58,006 bases of DNA from Flexilinea sp. (GCA_017432685.1 JAFRIR010000037.1:1-58006); one strand, 5' to 3'. Shown: positions 36,496-45,928, counted from the first letter of the stretch. Notes: a model not told the origin generated them from the letters alone. A program made the numbers and translations.

Positions 36496-38771
36496 ACGTT
36501 TTTGACCGTTACGCGCCTTTCATTCAGGACTATATCTACCGCTCCGGCTGGCAGAACCTGCGGGCAGTTCAGAATGCCGCAGGAAATGCGATCTTCGGAA
36601 CGGATGACAATGTTTTACTGACGGCTTCAACCGCTTCGGGAAAGACGGAAGCGGCCTTTTTTCCGATCCTGACCCTTTTGGATGAAGATCCGCCGCGAAC
36701 GGTAGGCGTGCTTTATGTGGCGCCCCTAAAGGCTTTGATCAATGATCAGTTTGGACGGCTGAATGAGCTTTGTGAGGAGCAGGGGATTGAAGTCTACCGC
36801 TGGCATGGGGATGTTGCACAGACCAGAAAGCGCAGGCTGCTGCGCAAGCCTTCCGGTATTTTGCAGATCACGCCGGAATCGCTGGAGTCGCTGATGATCA
36901 ACAAACACATGGAGATACCATCACTGTTCGGTGACCTGCGCTTCATTGTGATCGACGAGATCCATTCCCTGCTGCGGGGAGACCGGGGCATGCAGACCTT
37001 CAGCCTGATCGAGCGGTTATGCAAGTTGGCAGGATGTCATCCCCGACGTATCGGTCTTTCAGCGACCATCGGAAATCCGGAAGATGCTGGAAAATTCCTT
37101 TCCGCCGGCAGCGGCAGGGGGACGGTCATCCCGAAGTTTGACGGGGGCAGGGAAGTCTGGCGGCTTTCCATGGAGCATTTCTTCAACACGGACCCGCAGG
37201 CGGATGAAGGGAAGGAGATCACGATCGAGACTCCTCCTGCCGAAGCGCCTACAGATACCGCGCCGAAAGCTGCCGACCCGGGAATCGGGTATATCTTTGA
37301 GCATACCCAGGGGAAAAAGTGCCTTGTCTTTACCAATTCCCGTGAAGAGTGTGAATCGGTGTGCCAAAGCCTGCGCCAGTATTGTGAAGTAAACCATGAG
37401 CCGGATCGTTTTCTGATCCACCATGGGAATCTTTCTGCCTCCTATCGGGAAAGCGCCGAAGAGGAGATGAAGGATGATGACTCGCTGATGAGCGTCTGTG
37501 CTACGGCAACACTGGAATTGGGCATTGATATCGGCAGGCTCGAGCGGGCTTTCCAGATCGATGCGCCGTTCACGGTCTCCGGCTTCCTTCAGCGCATGGG
37601 ACGAACCGGCAGAAGAGGAGATCCTTCGGAAATGTGGTTTGTGATGCGGGAAGAGCATCCGGAAGCCCGGGCGATGCTGCCGGATATGATCCCCTGGCGG
37701 CTCATCCAGGGCATCGCGTTAGTCCAGTTGTATATCGAAGAGCGGTTTGTTGAACCGCCTCGGATGGACCGGCTGCCTTTCAGCCTGCTTTACCATCAGA
37801 CCATGAGTACACTGGCTTCCTGCGGTGAGATGACGCCCGGTGAACTGGCTTCCCGGGTGCTGCCGCTGAGCTGTTTCCATCGCATCATGAAGGAAGACTA
37901 TCAGTTACTTCTGCGTCATTTGCTGGAAATCGACCACATTAACCGCACGGAAAACGGCGGACTAATCCTGGGCCTTGCCGGAGAACGGGTGGTGAACAGC
38001 TATAAGTTCTACGCGGTGTTTCAGGAAAACATCGAGTATTCCGTTCATGCGGGGTCCGAGCAGCTGGGCACCATTGTCAAACCGCCGCCGGTCGGGGACA
38101 AGATCGCCATTGCCGGACGGGTTTGGGTCGTTGAAGAAGTGGACCATAAACGCCGGAATGTCTATTGCACGCTGGTGAAAGGGAATATCCCCGCTTATTT
38201 CGGTGATGTGGCCGGTGACATCCATACGCGGATTCTTGAGCGGATGTATGGGGTACTTTCTGAGGAAAAGAATTATCCTTACCTCATGCCTCACGCTGTC
38301 TGCCGGCTGCAGGACGCGCGGGACACTTTTTTGAAATCCGAAATGCGAAACCGTCCGTTGGTCCACCTGGGCGGGAAGATGTGGGCGCTGTTCCCGTGGC
38401 TCGGCAGTTATGCATTTCTGGCTCTGGAACGGTTCCTGAAGATCCGCTGTGGAGAAAGTCTTGGACTGAAAGGATTGAATTCCACCCGCCCCTACTATAT
38501 GCAGTTCACGATGCAGGTAAGTGAGGATGAGTTTTACCGAATCGTTTGTGAAGAGGCGGTGAAAGAATTCGACCCGCTGGAACTGGTTTATCCGAAAGAG
38601 GTGCCGGTCTTTGAAAAATATGATGAGTTCGTTCCGGATGAACTGGTGCGAAAAGGATTCGCACTCGGAGTATTGGACATAGACGGAATGAAAAACCGCG
38701 TCCTGAGCTGGGCGGAGTACGTCGGGGGACTGTACCCGAATGGGGACTGTCCCCCGGAGAGGACGGAATAA
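36492..38771 (+). CDS. Lhr-like superfamily 2 helicase (BrxHI-like)
   Basis: A 759-residue helicase. Motif I STASGKT at residues 46-52, DEAH-type motif II as IDEIHSLLRGDRG, motif III LSATIGN, VFTNSREECESVC in domain 2, and motif VI QRMGRTGRRGD. The C-terminal third has the Lhr-core winged-helix and unknown domain. It is about half the length of full Lhr, as in BREX BrxHI. Translational coupling to the BrxD-like ATPase suggests a complex, with the ATPase possibly loading or activating the helicase on DNA. Confidence 0.88.
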   Translation: MNVFDRYAPFIQDYIYRSGWQNLRAVQNAAGNAIFGTDDNVLLTASTASGKTEAAFFPILTLLDEDPPRTVGVLYVAPLKALINDQFGRLNELCEEQGIEVYRWHGDVAQTRKRRLLRKPSGILQITPESLESLMINKHMEIPSLFGDLRFIVIDEIHSLLRGDRGMQTFSLIERLCKLAGCHPRRIGLSATIGNPEDAGKFLSAGSGRGTVIPKFDGGREVWRLSMEHFFNTDPQADEGKEITIETPPAEAPTDTAPKAADPGIGYIFEHTQGKKCLVFTNSREECESVCQSLRQYCEVNHEPDRFLIHHGNLSASYRESAEEEMKDDDSLMSVCATATLELGIDIGRLERAFQIDAPFTVSGFLQRMGRTGRRGDPSEMWFVMREEHPEARAMLPDMIPWRLIQGIALVQLYIEERFVEPPRMDRLPFSLLYHQTMSTLASCGEMTPGELASRVLPLSCFHRIMKEDYQLLLRHLLEIDHINRTENGGLILGLAGERVVNSYKFYAVFQENIEYSVHAGSEQLGTIVKPPPVGDKIAIAGRVWVVEEVDHKRRNVYCTLVKGNIPAYFGDVAGDIHTRILERMYGVLSEEKNYPYLMPHAVCRLQDARDTFLKSEMRNRPLVHLGGKMWALFPWLGSYAFLALERFLKIRCGESLGLKGLNSTRPYYMQFTMQVSEDEFYRIVCEEAVKEFDPLELVYPKEVPVFEKYDEFVPDELVRKGFALGVLDIDGMKNRVLSWAEYVGGLYPNGDCPPERTE

Positions 38772-38826
38772 ATCCAGAAAATCCTCGTCTGCCGTTTTAT
38801 GGCTCTATCTTCTCGTTATACCCTGT

Positions 38827-40110
38827 TCAAATTTTGATGATGATGGGTTTTCCTTCCATTGTCAGCGTACTGTCCGTCACACACAGATCCGTCCCGTCGA
38901 TCAGGTTCTTGTATGTACCGTCCGGGATGTCAAGCTTTACTTCTGCTTTTTGAGATTTCAGATTGAAGATCCCGATTTTCTTTGACTCACCGTTGAGTCG
39001 GGTCATCACTGCCGTGTGACTCTCGTCTTGTGAATAGGCGAAAAAGGCATCGTCCGGTGAAAGCGTCTCTTTCTTGATTTGAGCAAGTTTTTGCAGCAGC
39101 GGCGTCAGGTCATGTCCGGTTTCACGGTTAATATCTTCTTTTTCGAAAAGGCTCGGCCGCCGTTGGTTTTCCCATTCCTGCCCGGCATAAAGCAGCGTGG
39201 TCCCCTTGAGAAAATAAAGCATAGCGGTGAAGTTGATCAGATCATTTTCATCCGAAATAAAAGATGCGATTCTGGGCTGGTCATGGTTTTCAAGAAAACG
39301 CATTTTATTGTAATTGGCGGGATAAACAGCTTCCTGGAACTCCAGCAGGTCTGTCCATTGAGAAAGCGGCGCTTCTCCTTTCAGGTATTTGTCAAAAACG
39401 GTGCGGATATCATATTCATATTCGAGGTCGAAGGCTTCGAACAGCTCCGTATCCCGAACACAGTTCAGTCCGGTGCTGCGCAGGTAAGCTCCGAATTCCC
39501 GGTGAACACTTTCGGCAAGCCAGATGAATCCCGGATGGACCCTTTTCACTGCTTCCCGTGCCCGTTTCCAGAATTTCAGCGGAACCAGTGAGGCAACATC
39601 GCAGCGGAAACCGTCAACGATCTTTGCCCACATGGTCAGGCTTTCGATCTGATAATCCCAAAGTTCCGGGACAGAATAATCGAGATCGATCACGTCGCTC
39701 CATTCACCGACATGGTTACCGGGAGTGCCGTCCGGACGTTTGTAAAAGAATTCCGGATGTGTCTCCCACAGCACAGAATCCGGCGAGGTGTGATTATATA
39801 CGACATCGATCATCACCTTCATCCCGCGGGCATGGATCTCATCACAGAGATGACGAAAACCTTCCATGGTCCCGTAAGCCGGGTTGACAGCACGGTAGTC
39901 CCTGTTGGCATAAGGACAGCCGAGGCTGCCTTTTTTTCCTTTGACACCGATCGGATGGATCGGCATGAACCAGATGATGTCGGTTCCGAGTGCCTTGATG
40001 CGGTCAAGGTCCGGAATGATGCTGTCAAATGTACCTTCCGGGGTATGTACCCGGACGTAAATGGAATAGATGACCTCGTTTTGCAGTTTCGGATCGGTGT
40101 TTTGTGCCAT
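38827..40110 (-). CDS. Glycoside hydrolase family 13 (alpha-amylase family) enzyme
   Basis: A 427-residue GH13 protein, cytoplasmic (no signal peptide). The four family regions are visible: MIDVVYNHTS, GFRCDVASLVP (nucleophile Asp), IWLAESVH (acid/base Glu) and FLENHDQPR (third Asp). It is compact, with a short C-terminal beta domain ending TMEGKPIIIKI. Likely an alpha-glucanase or maltodextrin-degrading enzyme. It starts after GGAGCGCC. It is convergent with the helicase gene. Confidence 0.9.
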   Translation of the reverse strand: MAQNTDPKLQNEVIYSIYVRVHTPEGTFDSIIPDLDRIKALGTDIIWFMPIHPIGVKGKKGSLGCPYANRDYRAVNPAYGTMEGFRHLCDEIHARGMKVMIDVVYNHTSPDSVLWETHPEFFYKRPDGTPGNHVGEWSDVIDLDYSVPELWDYQIESLTMWAKIVDGFRCDVASLVPLKFWKRAREAVKRVHPGFIWLAESVHREFGAYLRSTGLNCVRDTELFEAFDLEYEYDIRTVFDKYLKGEAPLSQWTDLLEFQEAVYPANYNKMRFLENHDQPRIASFISDENDLINFTAMLYFLKGTTLLYAGQEWENQRRPSLFEKEDINRETGHDLTPLLQKLAQIKKETLSPDDAFFAYSQDESHTAVMTRLNGESKKIGIFNLKSQKAEVKLDIPDGTYKNLIDGTDLCVTDSTLTMEGKPIIIKI

Positions 40111-40130
40111 TGGCGCTCCTGTATTTATGA

Positions 40131-40175
40131 ATAAAGACTGATCTGTATGCTGACTTCATGATATACAGATCAGTC
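40131..40175 (-). terminator. Hairpin between alcohol dehydrogenase and GH13 genes
   Basis: Perfect 13-base arms at 40136-40148 and 40163-40175. Read on the minus strand the stem is followed by TTTATT. It is probably the terminator of the alcohol dehydrogenase gene, or an operator before the GH13 gene, which begins 21 bases further. Confidence 0.55.
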
Positions 40176-40193
40176 CATGTTGTCCAAAAGTTA

Positions 40194-40225
40194 TTGACCA
40201 CTGACCACCGGTCACTGATCACTGG
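40194..40225. repeat. Short degenerate repeat of the CAGTGATCA type
   Basis: Tandem variants of GACCACTGACC and GTCACTGATCACTGG just after the alcohol dehydrogenase stop. The same unit, on the other strand, occurs in the 3' end of ruvX at 47981-48008. Confidence 0.6.
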
Positions 40226-40228
40226 AAC

Positions 40229-41374
40229 TTACATCAGTTTGCGGAACATTGTCTCGAAATCTTCCAGCGTTGCAGGACGCGGGTTGCCCGGTGCACAGGC
40301 ATCGGCAGCGGCAGATTCGCAGAGGAAGGGCAGATCCTCTTCCTTCAGCTTTTCCAGTTTGGTCGGGATGCCCACATCCACGGAAAGCTTCTGTACAGCG
40401 TCTATGGCAGCCTGGCGGTATTCATCCTGGCTCATTCCGGTGGTGTCGATATCAAAGGCTTCCGCAATCGCCTTGAATTTTTCACCGGTGTATTCTTTGT
40501 TGAATTCCATGACGATCGGCAGCATCATCGCGCAGGCCACACCGTGCGGCGTGTCATAGACGGCGCCGAGGGTGTGGGCCATAGAGTGGGCAATACCGAG
40601 ACCGACATTGGAATAAGCCATCGCGGTAACATACTGGGCAAGGGCCATGCCTTCGCGCCCGTCCGGGTCATTGGCAACAGCTTTGCGCAGGTTTTTCGCG
40701 ATGAGTTTGATCGCTTCGAGGTCAAGGCAGTCAGCCAGTGTCCAGGCGGCTTTGGTGGTGTAGCCTTCAATGGCGTGGGTAAGGGCATCCATACCGGTGG
40801 AGGCGGTCAGGCCTTTCGGCATGGAGGACATCATGTCCGGGTCAACAACGGCAACGTCCGGAATGTCGTTAGGATCGACACAGACGAATTTGCGTTTCTT
40901 TTCAACGTCGGTGATGACATAGTTAATGGTGGATTCGGCTCCGGTACCGCCGGTGGTCGGTACTGCAATCGTGAAGACGGTTCGGTTTTTTGTAGGAGCA
41001 ACACCTTCGAGGGAGCGGACGTCATAGTATTCCGGGTTATTGACGATGATGCCGATGCCTTTGCCGGTATCCATGGAAGAACCACCGCCGATGGTGATCA
41101 TGAAATCAGCGCCGGATGCTTTGTAGGCATCCACGCCATGCTGGACATTTTCGATGGTCGGATTCGGTTTGATATCGGAATAAACTTCAAATTCAATGCC
41201 GTTCTTCTCCAGAAGATCAGTGACCTTTTGGGTGACGCCAAATTTCACCAGATCCGGGTCGGATGCGACAAAAGCCTTCTTGAATCCCTTTCCTTTTACG
41301 ATTCCGGGGATTTCATTGATAGCGCCATGACCGTGGAAGGACATGCCATTCAGTACGAAACGATTTACTGCCAT
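40229..41374 (-). CDS. Iron-containing alcohol dehydrogenase
   Basis: A 381-residue group III dehydrogenase, FucO/lactaldehyde reductase-like. It has the NAD-binding GGGSSMDTGKGIGI, the TTGGTGAE block, and the metal-binding stretches DALTHAIEGY and GIAHSMAHTLGAVYDTPHG. It would reduce an aldehyde to an alcohol during fermentation, for instance lactaldehyde to propanediol. Strong AAAGGAG ribosome site. Single gene with its own leader. Confidence 0.93.
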   Translation of the reverse strand: MAVNRFVLNGMSFHGHGAINEIPGIVKGKGFKKAFVASDPDLVKFGVTQKVTDLLEKNGIEFEVYSDIKPNPTIENVQHGVDAYKASGADFMITIGGGSSMDTGKGIGIIVNNPEYYDVRSLEGVAPTKNRTVFTIAVPTTGGTGAESTINYVITDVEKKRKFVCVDPNDIPDVAVVDPDMMSSMPKGLTASTGMDALTHAIEGYTTKAAWTLADCLDLEAIKLIAKNLRKAVANDPDGREGMALAQYVTAMAYSNVGLGIAHSMAHTLGAVYDTPHGVACAMMLPIVMEFNKEYTGEKFKAIAEAFDIDTTGMSQDEYRQAAIDAVQKLSVDVGIPTKLEKLKEEDLPFLCESAAADACAPGNPRPATLEDFETMFRKLM

Positions 41375-41430
41375 TGATGTTTTCTCCTTTTGATTGATCA
41401 GCCTGAGGCTGTTAGGTAACTATAATTATT

Positions 41431-42072
41431 TTAGCACAGGTTTTCATTATTATTTCCCTGGTTTTTTAACAGATCCGAGGGAAGATTGCCCAGTTCCGGC
41501 GGCAGGAGCGCGGTGAGTTCGTCTTTCAATCCACGCAGATGAAACAGACAATCCCGAACCCGGGAAGAAGAGAAGTCTTTATAACTGTCAGGTACATGGA
41601 CTACCCGGATGTTCAGAGAAGAAAGGAATGGGCTCTTACGGATCAGTGTATCGCAGTCAAGATCTGCTCGGTCCATACAAACAATGCCAAATTCAGATGC
41701 TATCTCAGGAATGTACTGCCATAGATGATCCAATTCCGGAAGTTTGTCAGCACCCAGCAGCAATGTCGGGTCTTCTCCGGCTTCCCGCAGCATGCACAGC
41801 GTTTTATATGTTTTTGGCTGCACACTCTGCTGCATTTCGATGTCGGTATAGCGCATCCAGGAACGGTAAGAAGCGATTTGTGCCAGCATCCTGATGCGGT
41901 CCGCATCTGAAAAAGCAAATCCTTTCTTTTGTTCTTCCGTGATATAGATGGCTTTTGAAGGAACAAAAATCACGTCTTCAGCTCCAACATCCCGCATGGC
42001 ATATTCAGCCAGATCAATATGTGCACGGGTCGGTGGATTAAATGCACCGAAAAATGCAAGTGACCGTCCCAT
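41431..42072 (-). CDS. nadD: Nicotinate-nucleotide adenylyltransferase-like protein
   Basis: A 213-residue nucleotidyltransferase with the family start AFFGAFNPPTRAHIDLA and SSSRVRDCL in place of the C-terminal ISST-x-x-R motif. It makes NaAD from nicotinate mononucleotide and ATP. The start overlaps the nadE stop by one base and it lies last in pncB-nadE-nadD, which supports the assignment over pantetheine-phosphate adenylyltransferase. Confidence 0.85.
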   Translation of the reverse strand: MGRSLAFFGAFNPPTRAHIDLAEYAMRDVGAEDVIFVPSKAIYITEEQKKGFAFSDADRIRMLAQIASYRSWMRYTDIEMQQSVQPKTYKTLCMLREAGEDPTLLLGADKLPELDHLWQYIPEIASEFGIVCMDRADLDCDTLIRKSPFLSSLNIRVVHVPDSYKDFSSSRVRDCLFHLRGLKDELTALLPPELGNLPSDLLKNQGNNNENLC

Positions 42073-42848
42073 TAAGCCTCCGGAAAAGGTTCAATGACCG
42101 GTGGCTTGTTCCGTTTGTGGGCAGAACCGCTTTCTTTCGCACGGATCTTTGCGTCAGTTTCCGCGTCACCGCAGGTGCCGAATCGAATATATTCGTGGAT
42201 GGATTGGTAGGTCAGCCCGAGTTTCTCTTCATCGCTCAAGCCGGAAAGGCCATCAGTCGGAGTCTTTTTGACCAGATGCCGCGGCAGTTCGGGCATGGTC
42301 AGCCCGACTTCAACGACCTCAACGCTGGTCAGTCCCAGCAGCAGAGCAAAGTCACAGGATGTGTCGCCGTCTTTGGTGCAGTAGCCGACGGTGGATTCGG
42401 ACAGGTTGCCGGTTCCTACCAGGCGTGCACCCAGGTATTGGGCGATATAGCGCAGTGTTGTCATCCGCAGGCGCGGTCCGACGTTGACATTGCTTTCTTT
42501 ATCGAAAGTGACCGGGAACTCTCCTTCGATGGGGGCATCAAAGCGCAGTTCTTCCAGAAGCGCTTCATGCATTTTCCCGATGTTGACAGTTTTTTTGTTG
42601 ATTCCGAGACATTTGCAGACTTCAATGCTGTCTGAGATGTCTTTCTGTTCTCCATCCGGCATCATCACACCGTAAACATTTTCCGCGCCCAGCGCCCGCG
42701 CACAAATCGCTGCACAAACGGTGGAGTCCTTCCCGCCGGAGATGCCGATAACGACTTTCGTAAAGCCCTGTTTTTTTGCCAGCTCCGCGACACCCTTCAC
42801 AAGGTTATCCCTTGCCAATTCCGCATCAAAAAAGTAATCATTCCTCAT
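42072..42848 (-). CDS. nadE: NH3-dependent NAD synthetase
   Basis: A 258-residue enzyme that amidates NaAD to NAD using ammonia; no glutaminase domain. The P-loop is VIGISGGKDSTVCAAI, and GTGNLSESTVGY and CTKDGDTSCDF are the family blocks. I use the ATG at 42848 (MRNDYFFDAEL); the longer frame to 42896 runs through short repeats and into a palindromic element and does not belong to the family. It overlaps nadD by one base. Confidence 0.92.
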   Translation of the reverse strand: MRNDYFFDAELARDNLVKGVAELAKKQGFTKVVIGISGGKDSTVCAAICARALGAENVYGVMMPDGEQKDISDSIEVCKCLGINKKTVNIGKMHEALLEELRFDAPIEGEFPVTFDKESNVNVGPRLRMTTLRYIAQYLGARLVGTGNLSESTVGYCTKDGDTSCDFALLLGLTSVEVVEVGLTMPELPRHLVKKTPTDGLSGLSDEEKLGLTYQSIHEYIRFGTCGDAETDAKIRAKESGSAHKRNKPPVIEPFPEA

Positions 42849-42871
42849 TCCTAATTCCTCATTTCTAACTG
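42849..42871. repeat. Short ATTCCTCATT-type repeat before nadE
   Basis: Degenerate units of CTAATTCCTCATTTCTAA immediately upstream of and reaching into the nadE start (from about 42843). It separates nadE from the palindromic element. Confidence 0.55.
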
Positions 42872-42884
42872 TTATGAGTGGCTC

Positions 42885-43004
42885 TGAAAACATCAATTTT
42901 TCTATGTCCTGCGGAGATTCAGAGAATTTATTCTCTGAATCTCCGCAGGAGGTTTCCGGGGGCTGCCGCCCCCATACCCCCGCTCGTTATTTTTAGATGT
43001 GTCC
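42885..43004. mobile_element. Palindromic MITE-like element, copy 2 (about 120 bp)
   Basis: Shares with copy 1 at 26604-26797 the AAAACATCA start, the hairpin whose inner arms are GATTCAGAGAA and TTCTCTGAATC, the GAGGTTTCCGGGG block and CCCCATACCCC. It lacks the about 70-base middle of copy 1. A 13-base direct repeat, TTATGAGTGGCTC, lies at 42872-42884 and 43005-43017 on both sides. It includes the pncB stop codon, so the pncB 3' end was probably copied on insertion. Confidence 0.65.
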
Positions 43005-44459
43005 TTATGAGTGGCTCAGCATATGGATCTTCATCTCATAATAATCCGGGCTCATGTCCAGATAGTGCAAATGCGGGTTCTCAAAGCGCTGTTCTTCTGC
43101 CCAGATCTCATGATGCAGCTGATGCTTCACCCGTTCTGCAATGTCACTCACCGCTTCCGTTTCATAGGTGCGCTTGCCCTTTTCCACTACAAGTTTCTGC
43201 ATCGGTTTGGCGGTGCAGTTTTCATATTTATATTTTTTCCAGGGCCGTTCCGGTGAAACGAAGTCATAGGGCTTTGACAGATCCAGCGGTTCTCCCTTTT
43301 TCGTCAGAAGATCCGCAATCGCTCTGCCCTGGTCATCATAAATACGGTAAACCTCTTTCAGACCCGGGTTGGTGGTCTTTTCGACATTATCGGAAATTTT
43401 GATGCGCGGCTCCCATACCCCTTTTTTGTTTACTGCGCATAGCTTATAAACACCACCAAACACCGGTTCGGATTTGGCTGTGATCATCCGTTCACCGACA
43501 CCAAAGACGTCCACCGGGCCGCCCTGTTTGAGAATGGATGTGATGCTGTATTCATCAAGGCTGTTGGAGATAACGATTTTGGCGTCCTTGAATCCGGCGT
43601 GATCGAGCGCTTTTCTTGCTTTCTTTGCGAGGTAGGCCAGGTCGCCGCTGTCGAGGCGGATCCCATAGTTTCTGGATTCGATCCCTTTTTGTTTCATCTC
43701 ATGGAAGACCTTGATGGCATTCGGGACACCGGACCCCATCACATCGTAGGTGTCAACCAGCAGAATGCAGTTATCGGGATATACTTCCGCAAACTTACGG
43801 AAGGCTGTCAATTCATCGCCGTAAAACATCACCCAGCTGTGAGCCATGGTTCCGCTTACGGGAATGCCGAATTTCTGACCTGCCAGTACCGTGGCTGTTC
43901 CGTGTACACCGCCGATGGCACAGGCACGGGCACCGAACACAGCAGCATCATTGTTGTGCGCTCTGCGGGCGCCGAAGTCGGAAACGATCCTTCCTTCTGC
44001 AGCATGGACCACGCGCTGAGCTTTGGTGGCGATCAGGCTTTGGTGGTTGAATTGTGCCAGAATTTCCGTTTCGATGATTTGTGCTTCCACAATATCTGCC
44101 ACGACTGTGATCACCGGTTCATTCGGATAAATCACAGAGCCTTCCTCAAAAGCATAAACATCCCCGTGGAAGCGGAAGGTTTCCAGATATTTGAGAAATT
44201 CTTCGCTGTACAGGTTCAGGCTGCGGAGGTAATCCACATCTTCTTTGTCAAAATGCAGGTTGGTGATGTAGTCAACGATCTGTTCCAGTCCGGCAAAGAT
44301 GGCGAAGCCGCCTCCGTCCGGGATCTTGCGGAAAAAGACATCGAAGGCAACTTTTGTTTCCTGCAATTCAACATTTTTGAAATAACCATTAGCCATGGTG
44401 AGTTCGTAAAGGTCCATCACCATCGCCGGGTTGTTTGCCAAAGGGTACATTCCTTTCAT
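43005..44459 (-). CDS. pncB: Nicotinate phosphoribosyltransferase
   Basis: A 484-residue enzyme that converts nicotinate and PRPP to nicotinate mononucleotide, the entry step of NAD salvage. It shows MDLYELTMANGYF, DFGARRAHNNDAAVFGAR, SGTMAHSWVMFYGDEL with the conserved His, DTYDVMGSGVPNAI and RLDSGDLAYLAKKAR. Length is typical of the long PncB group. First gene of the NAD operon, interrupted from nadE only by the palindromic element. Confidence 0.95.
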   Translation of the reverse strand: MKGMYPLANNPAMVMDLYELTMANGYFKNVELQETKVAFDVFFRKIPDGGGFAIFAGLEQIVDYITNLHFDKEDVDYLRSLNLYSEEFLKYLETFRFHGDVYAFEEGSVIYPNEPVITVVADIVEAQIIETEILAQFNHQSLIATKAQRVVHAAEGRIVSDFGARRAHNNDAAVFGARACAIGGVHGTATVLAGQKFGIPVSGTMAHSWVMFYGDELTAFRKFAEVYPDNCILLVDTYDVMGSGVPNAIKVFHEMKQKGIESRNYGIRLDSGDLAYLAKKARKALDHAGFKDAKIVISNSLDEYSITSILKQGGPVDVFGVGERMITAKSEPVFGGVYKLCAVNKKGVWEPRIKISDNVEKTTNPGLKEVYRIYDDQGRAIADLLTKKGEPLDLSKPYDFVSPERPWKKYKYENCTAKPMQKLVVEKGKRTYETEAVSDIAERVKHQLHHEIWAEEQRFENPHLHYLDMSPDYYEMKIHMLSHS

Positions 44460-44540
44460 TTCTTATCCTTCCATACTGCTTTGCAGTAACTAATATCTTG
44501 ATGAAATTTTATATGATCTAAATGCAGTAATGCGGTTCTG

Positions 44541-44583
44541 CATCCTATATCCTACGCTCTACATCCTGAATCCTGTATCCTTA
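44541..44583. repeat. Short degenerate repeat of the ATCCTGT type
   Basis: Five to six variants of the unit CATCCTG/TATCCTA between the hflX stop and the pncB start. Confidence 0.6.
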
Positions 44584-44590
44584 ATATTCT

Positions 44591-45928
44591 TCATTCTCTT
44601 CTTCCATTAGTCTCAAACGTCTGATATTCCATCAAATACCGTGTCGGGATGCTCCCGCCCATCACAACGTCGCTGCGGCCATTTTCGATGAAGTCCACGA
44701 TCCCCTGGTCATGGAACAGTGCGATCAGGGCGCCTTCGGAATAGGGGAGCCTAACACGGATCGGAACCATCTTTTCAAATAAAGTCTCGACGATCTTATC
44801 CTTCAGCTCATCGAGCCCTTCCCCTGTTTTTGCCGAGATCAGGCAGGCATCCGGGTCCGTATCGGCAAGCAGTGATCTTGTCTCGTCGATGTCGCCTTCG
44901 ATCAGATCGGCTTTATTGAAGACGTTGATGGTCGGTATGTTATCGGCATGGATTTCTTTCAGTGTCTGTTTAACTGATTCGAATTGGGCGCCGGCATTAT
45001 AATGAGAAACATCAATGACATGCAGAAGCAGGTCTGCTTCGTTGATCTCCTCCAGGGTGGATTTGAACGCCGCGACCAGGTCTGTCGGCAATTTCTGGAT
45101 AAAGCCGACGGTATCGGTGAACAGGCAGACACGCTCGCCCGGCATCACGACCCTTCTTGTGGTCGGGTCCAGTGTGGCGAATAGCTGATCCGCCGCGTAA
45201 ACATCGGATTTGGAAAGTTTGTTCAGCAGGGTCGATTTTCCGGCATTTGTATAGCCGACCAAAGCAATGACCGGGATGCGGGAGCGTTTTCGCTGGACGC
45301 GATAGCGTTTACGATGTTCGGAAAGCTCTTCAATTTCCCGTTTGAGAATCGTGATACGTTTTCTGATCTCCCGTTTGTCCACTTCCAGTTGGGTCTCGCC
45401 GGGACCGCGCAGGCCGACACCGCCCACACTGCCGGAGCGTCCGGAAGCGCCGCCGGTTTGCCTGCCCAGGTGCCCCCAGGCATGGGAAAGCCGCGGCAGC
45501 CGGTATTCATTCTGTGCCAGTTCTACCTGCAGTCGTCCGGCTTTTGTGGAGGCATGCTGAGCGAAGATGTCCAAAATCAGCGCGGTGCGGTCCAGAACGC
45601 GGACCTTTTCACCAAAGCGTTTGGAAAGCTCCCGCAGATGTCGGGGCGTCAGTTCATCATCGAAGATGATCACATCCGAGAGCGTTTCTTCCGCAAGGGC
45701 TTTGATCTCCTCAACTTTCCCGGTGCCGACGTAGGTGGCTGCATGCGGCCGGTCCAGCTTCTGGCTGGTTTCCCCGACTACTTCCAGTCCCGCTGTATCG
45801 GCAAGCAGCGCCAGTTCTTCCAGACTGTCCGCCGTATCCATCAGTTGATCGGAGTCTTTGATCTCCGCACCCACCAAAAACGCCCGCTCCTTCGGAGCCG
45901 CTGTCGATATCATTTCATTTGCACTCAT
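44591..45928 (-). CDS. hflX: GTPase HflX
   Basis: A 445-residue ribosome-associated GTPase that helps split or rescue stalled 70S ribosomes. N-terminal HflX domain (TYVGTGKVEEIK, DELTPRHLRELSK, TALILDIFAQHA), glycine-rich linker (GASGRSGSVGGVGLRGPGET), then the G domain with VGYTNAGKSTLLN, DTVGFI and NKADL. Length and order are standard. It is divergent from the baseplate-J-like gene with a 46-base gap that must hold both promoters. Confidence 0.95.
   Translation of the reverse strand: MSANEMISTAAPKERAFLVGAEIKDSDQLMDTADSLEELALLADTAGLEVVGETSQKLDRPHAATYVGTGKVEEIKALAEETLSDVIIFDDELTPRHLRELSKRFGEKVRVLDRTALILDIFAQHASTKAGRLQVELAQNEYRLPRLSHAWGHLGRQTGGASGRSGSVGGVGLRGPGETQLEVDKREIRKRITILKREIEELSEHRKRYRVQRKRSRIPVIALVGYTNAGKSTLLNKLSKSDVYAADQLFATLDPTTRRVVMPGERVCLFTDTVGFIQKLPTDLVAAFKSTLEEINEADLLLHVIDVSHYNAGAQFESVKQTLKEIHADNIPTINVFNKADLIEGDIDETRSLLADTDPDACLISAKTGEGLDELKDKIVETLFEKMVPIRVRLPYSEGALIALFHDQGIVDFIENGRSDVVMGGSIPTRYLMEYQTFETNGRRE

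Noticed and set aside
33227..38771. Complete BREX system
   Set aside because: Only BrxD-like and BrxHI-like proteins are present; methylase, PglZ, BrxA, BrxB and BrxC are missing.
42849..42896. Longer NadE N-terminus
   Set aside because: The extra 16 residues are coded by short repeats and the palindromic element, and the family starts near the ATG at 42848.
43599..44489. Plus-strand open frame of 296 codons opposite pncB
   Set aside because: pncB shows all family motifs on the minus strand; this is its shadow.
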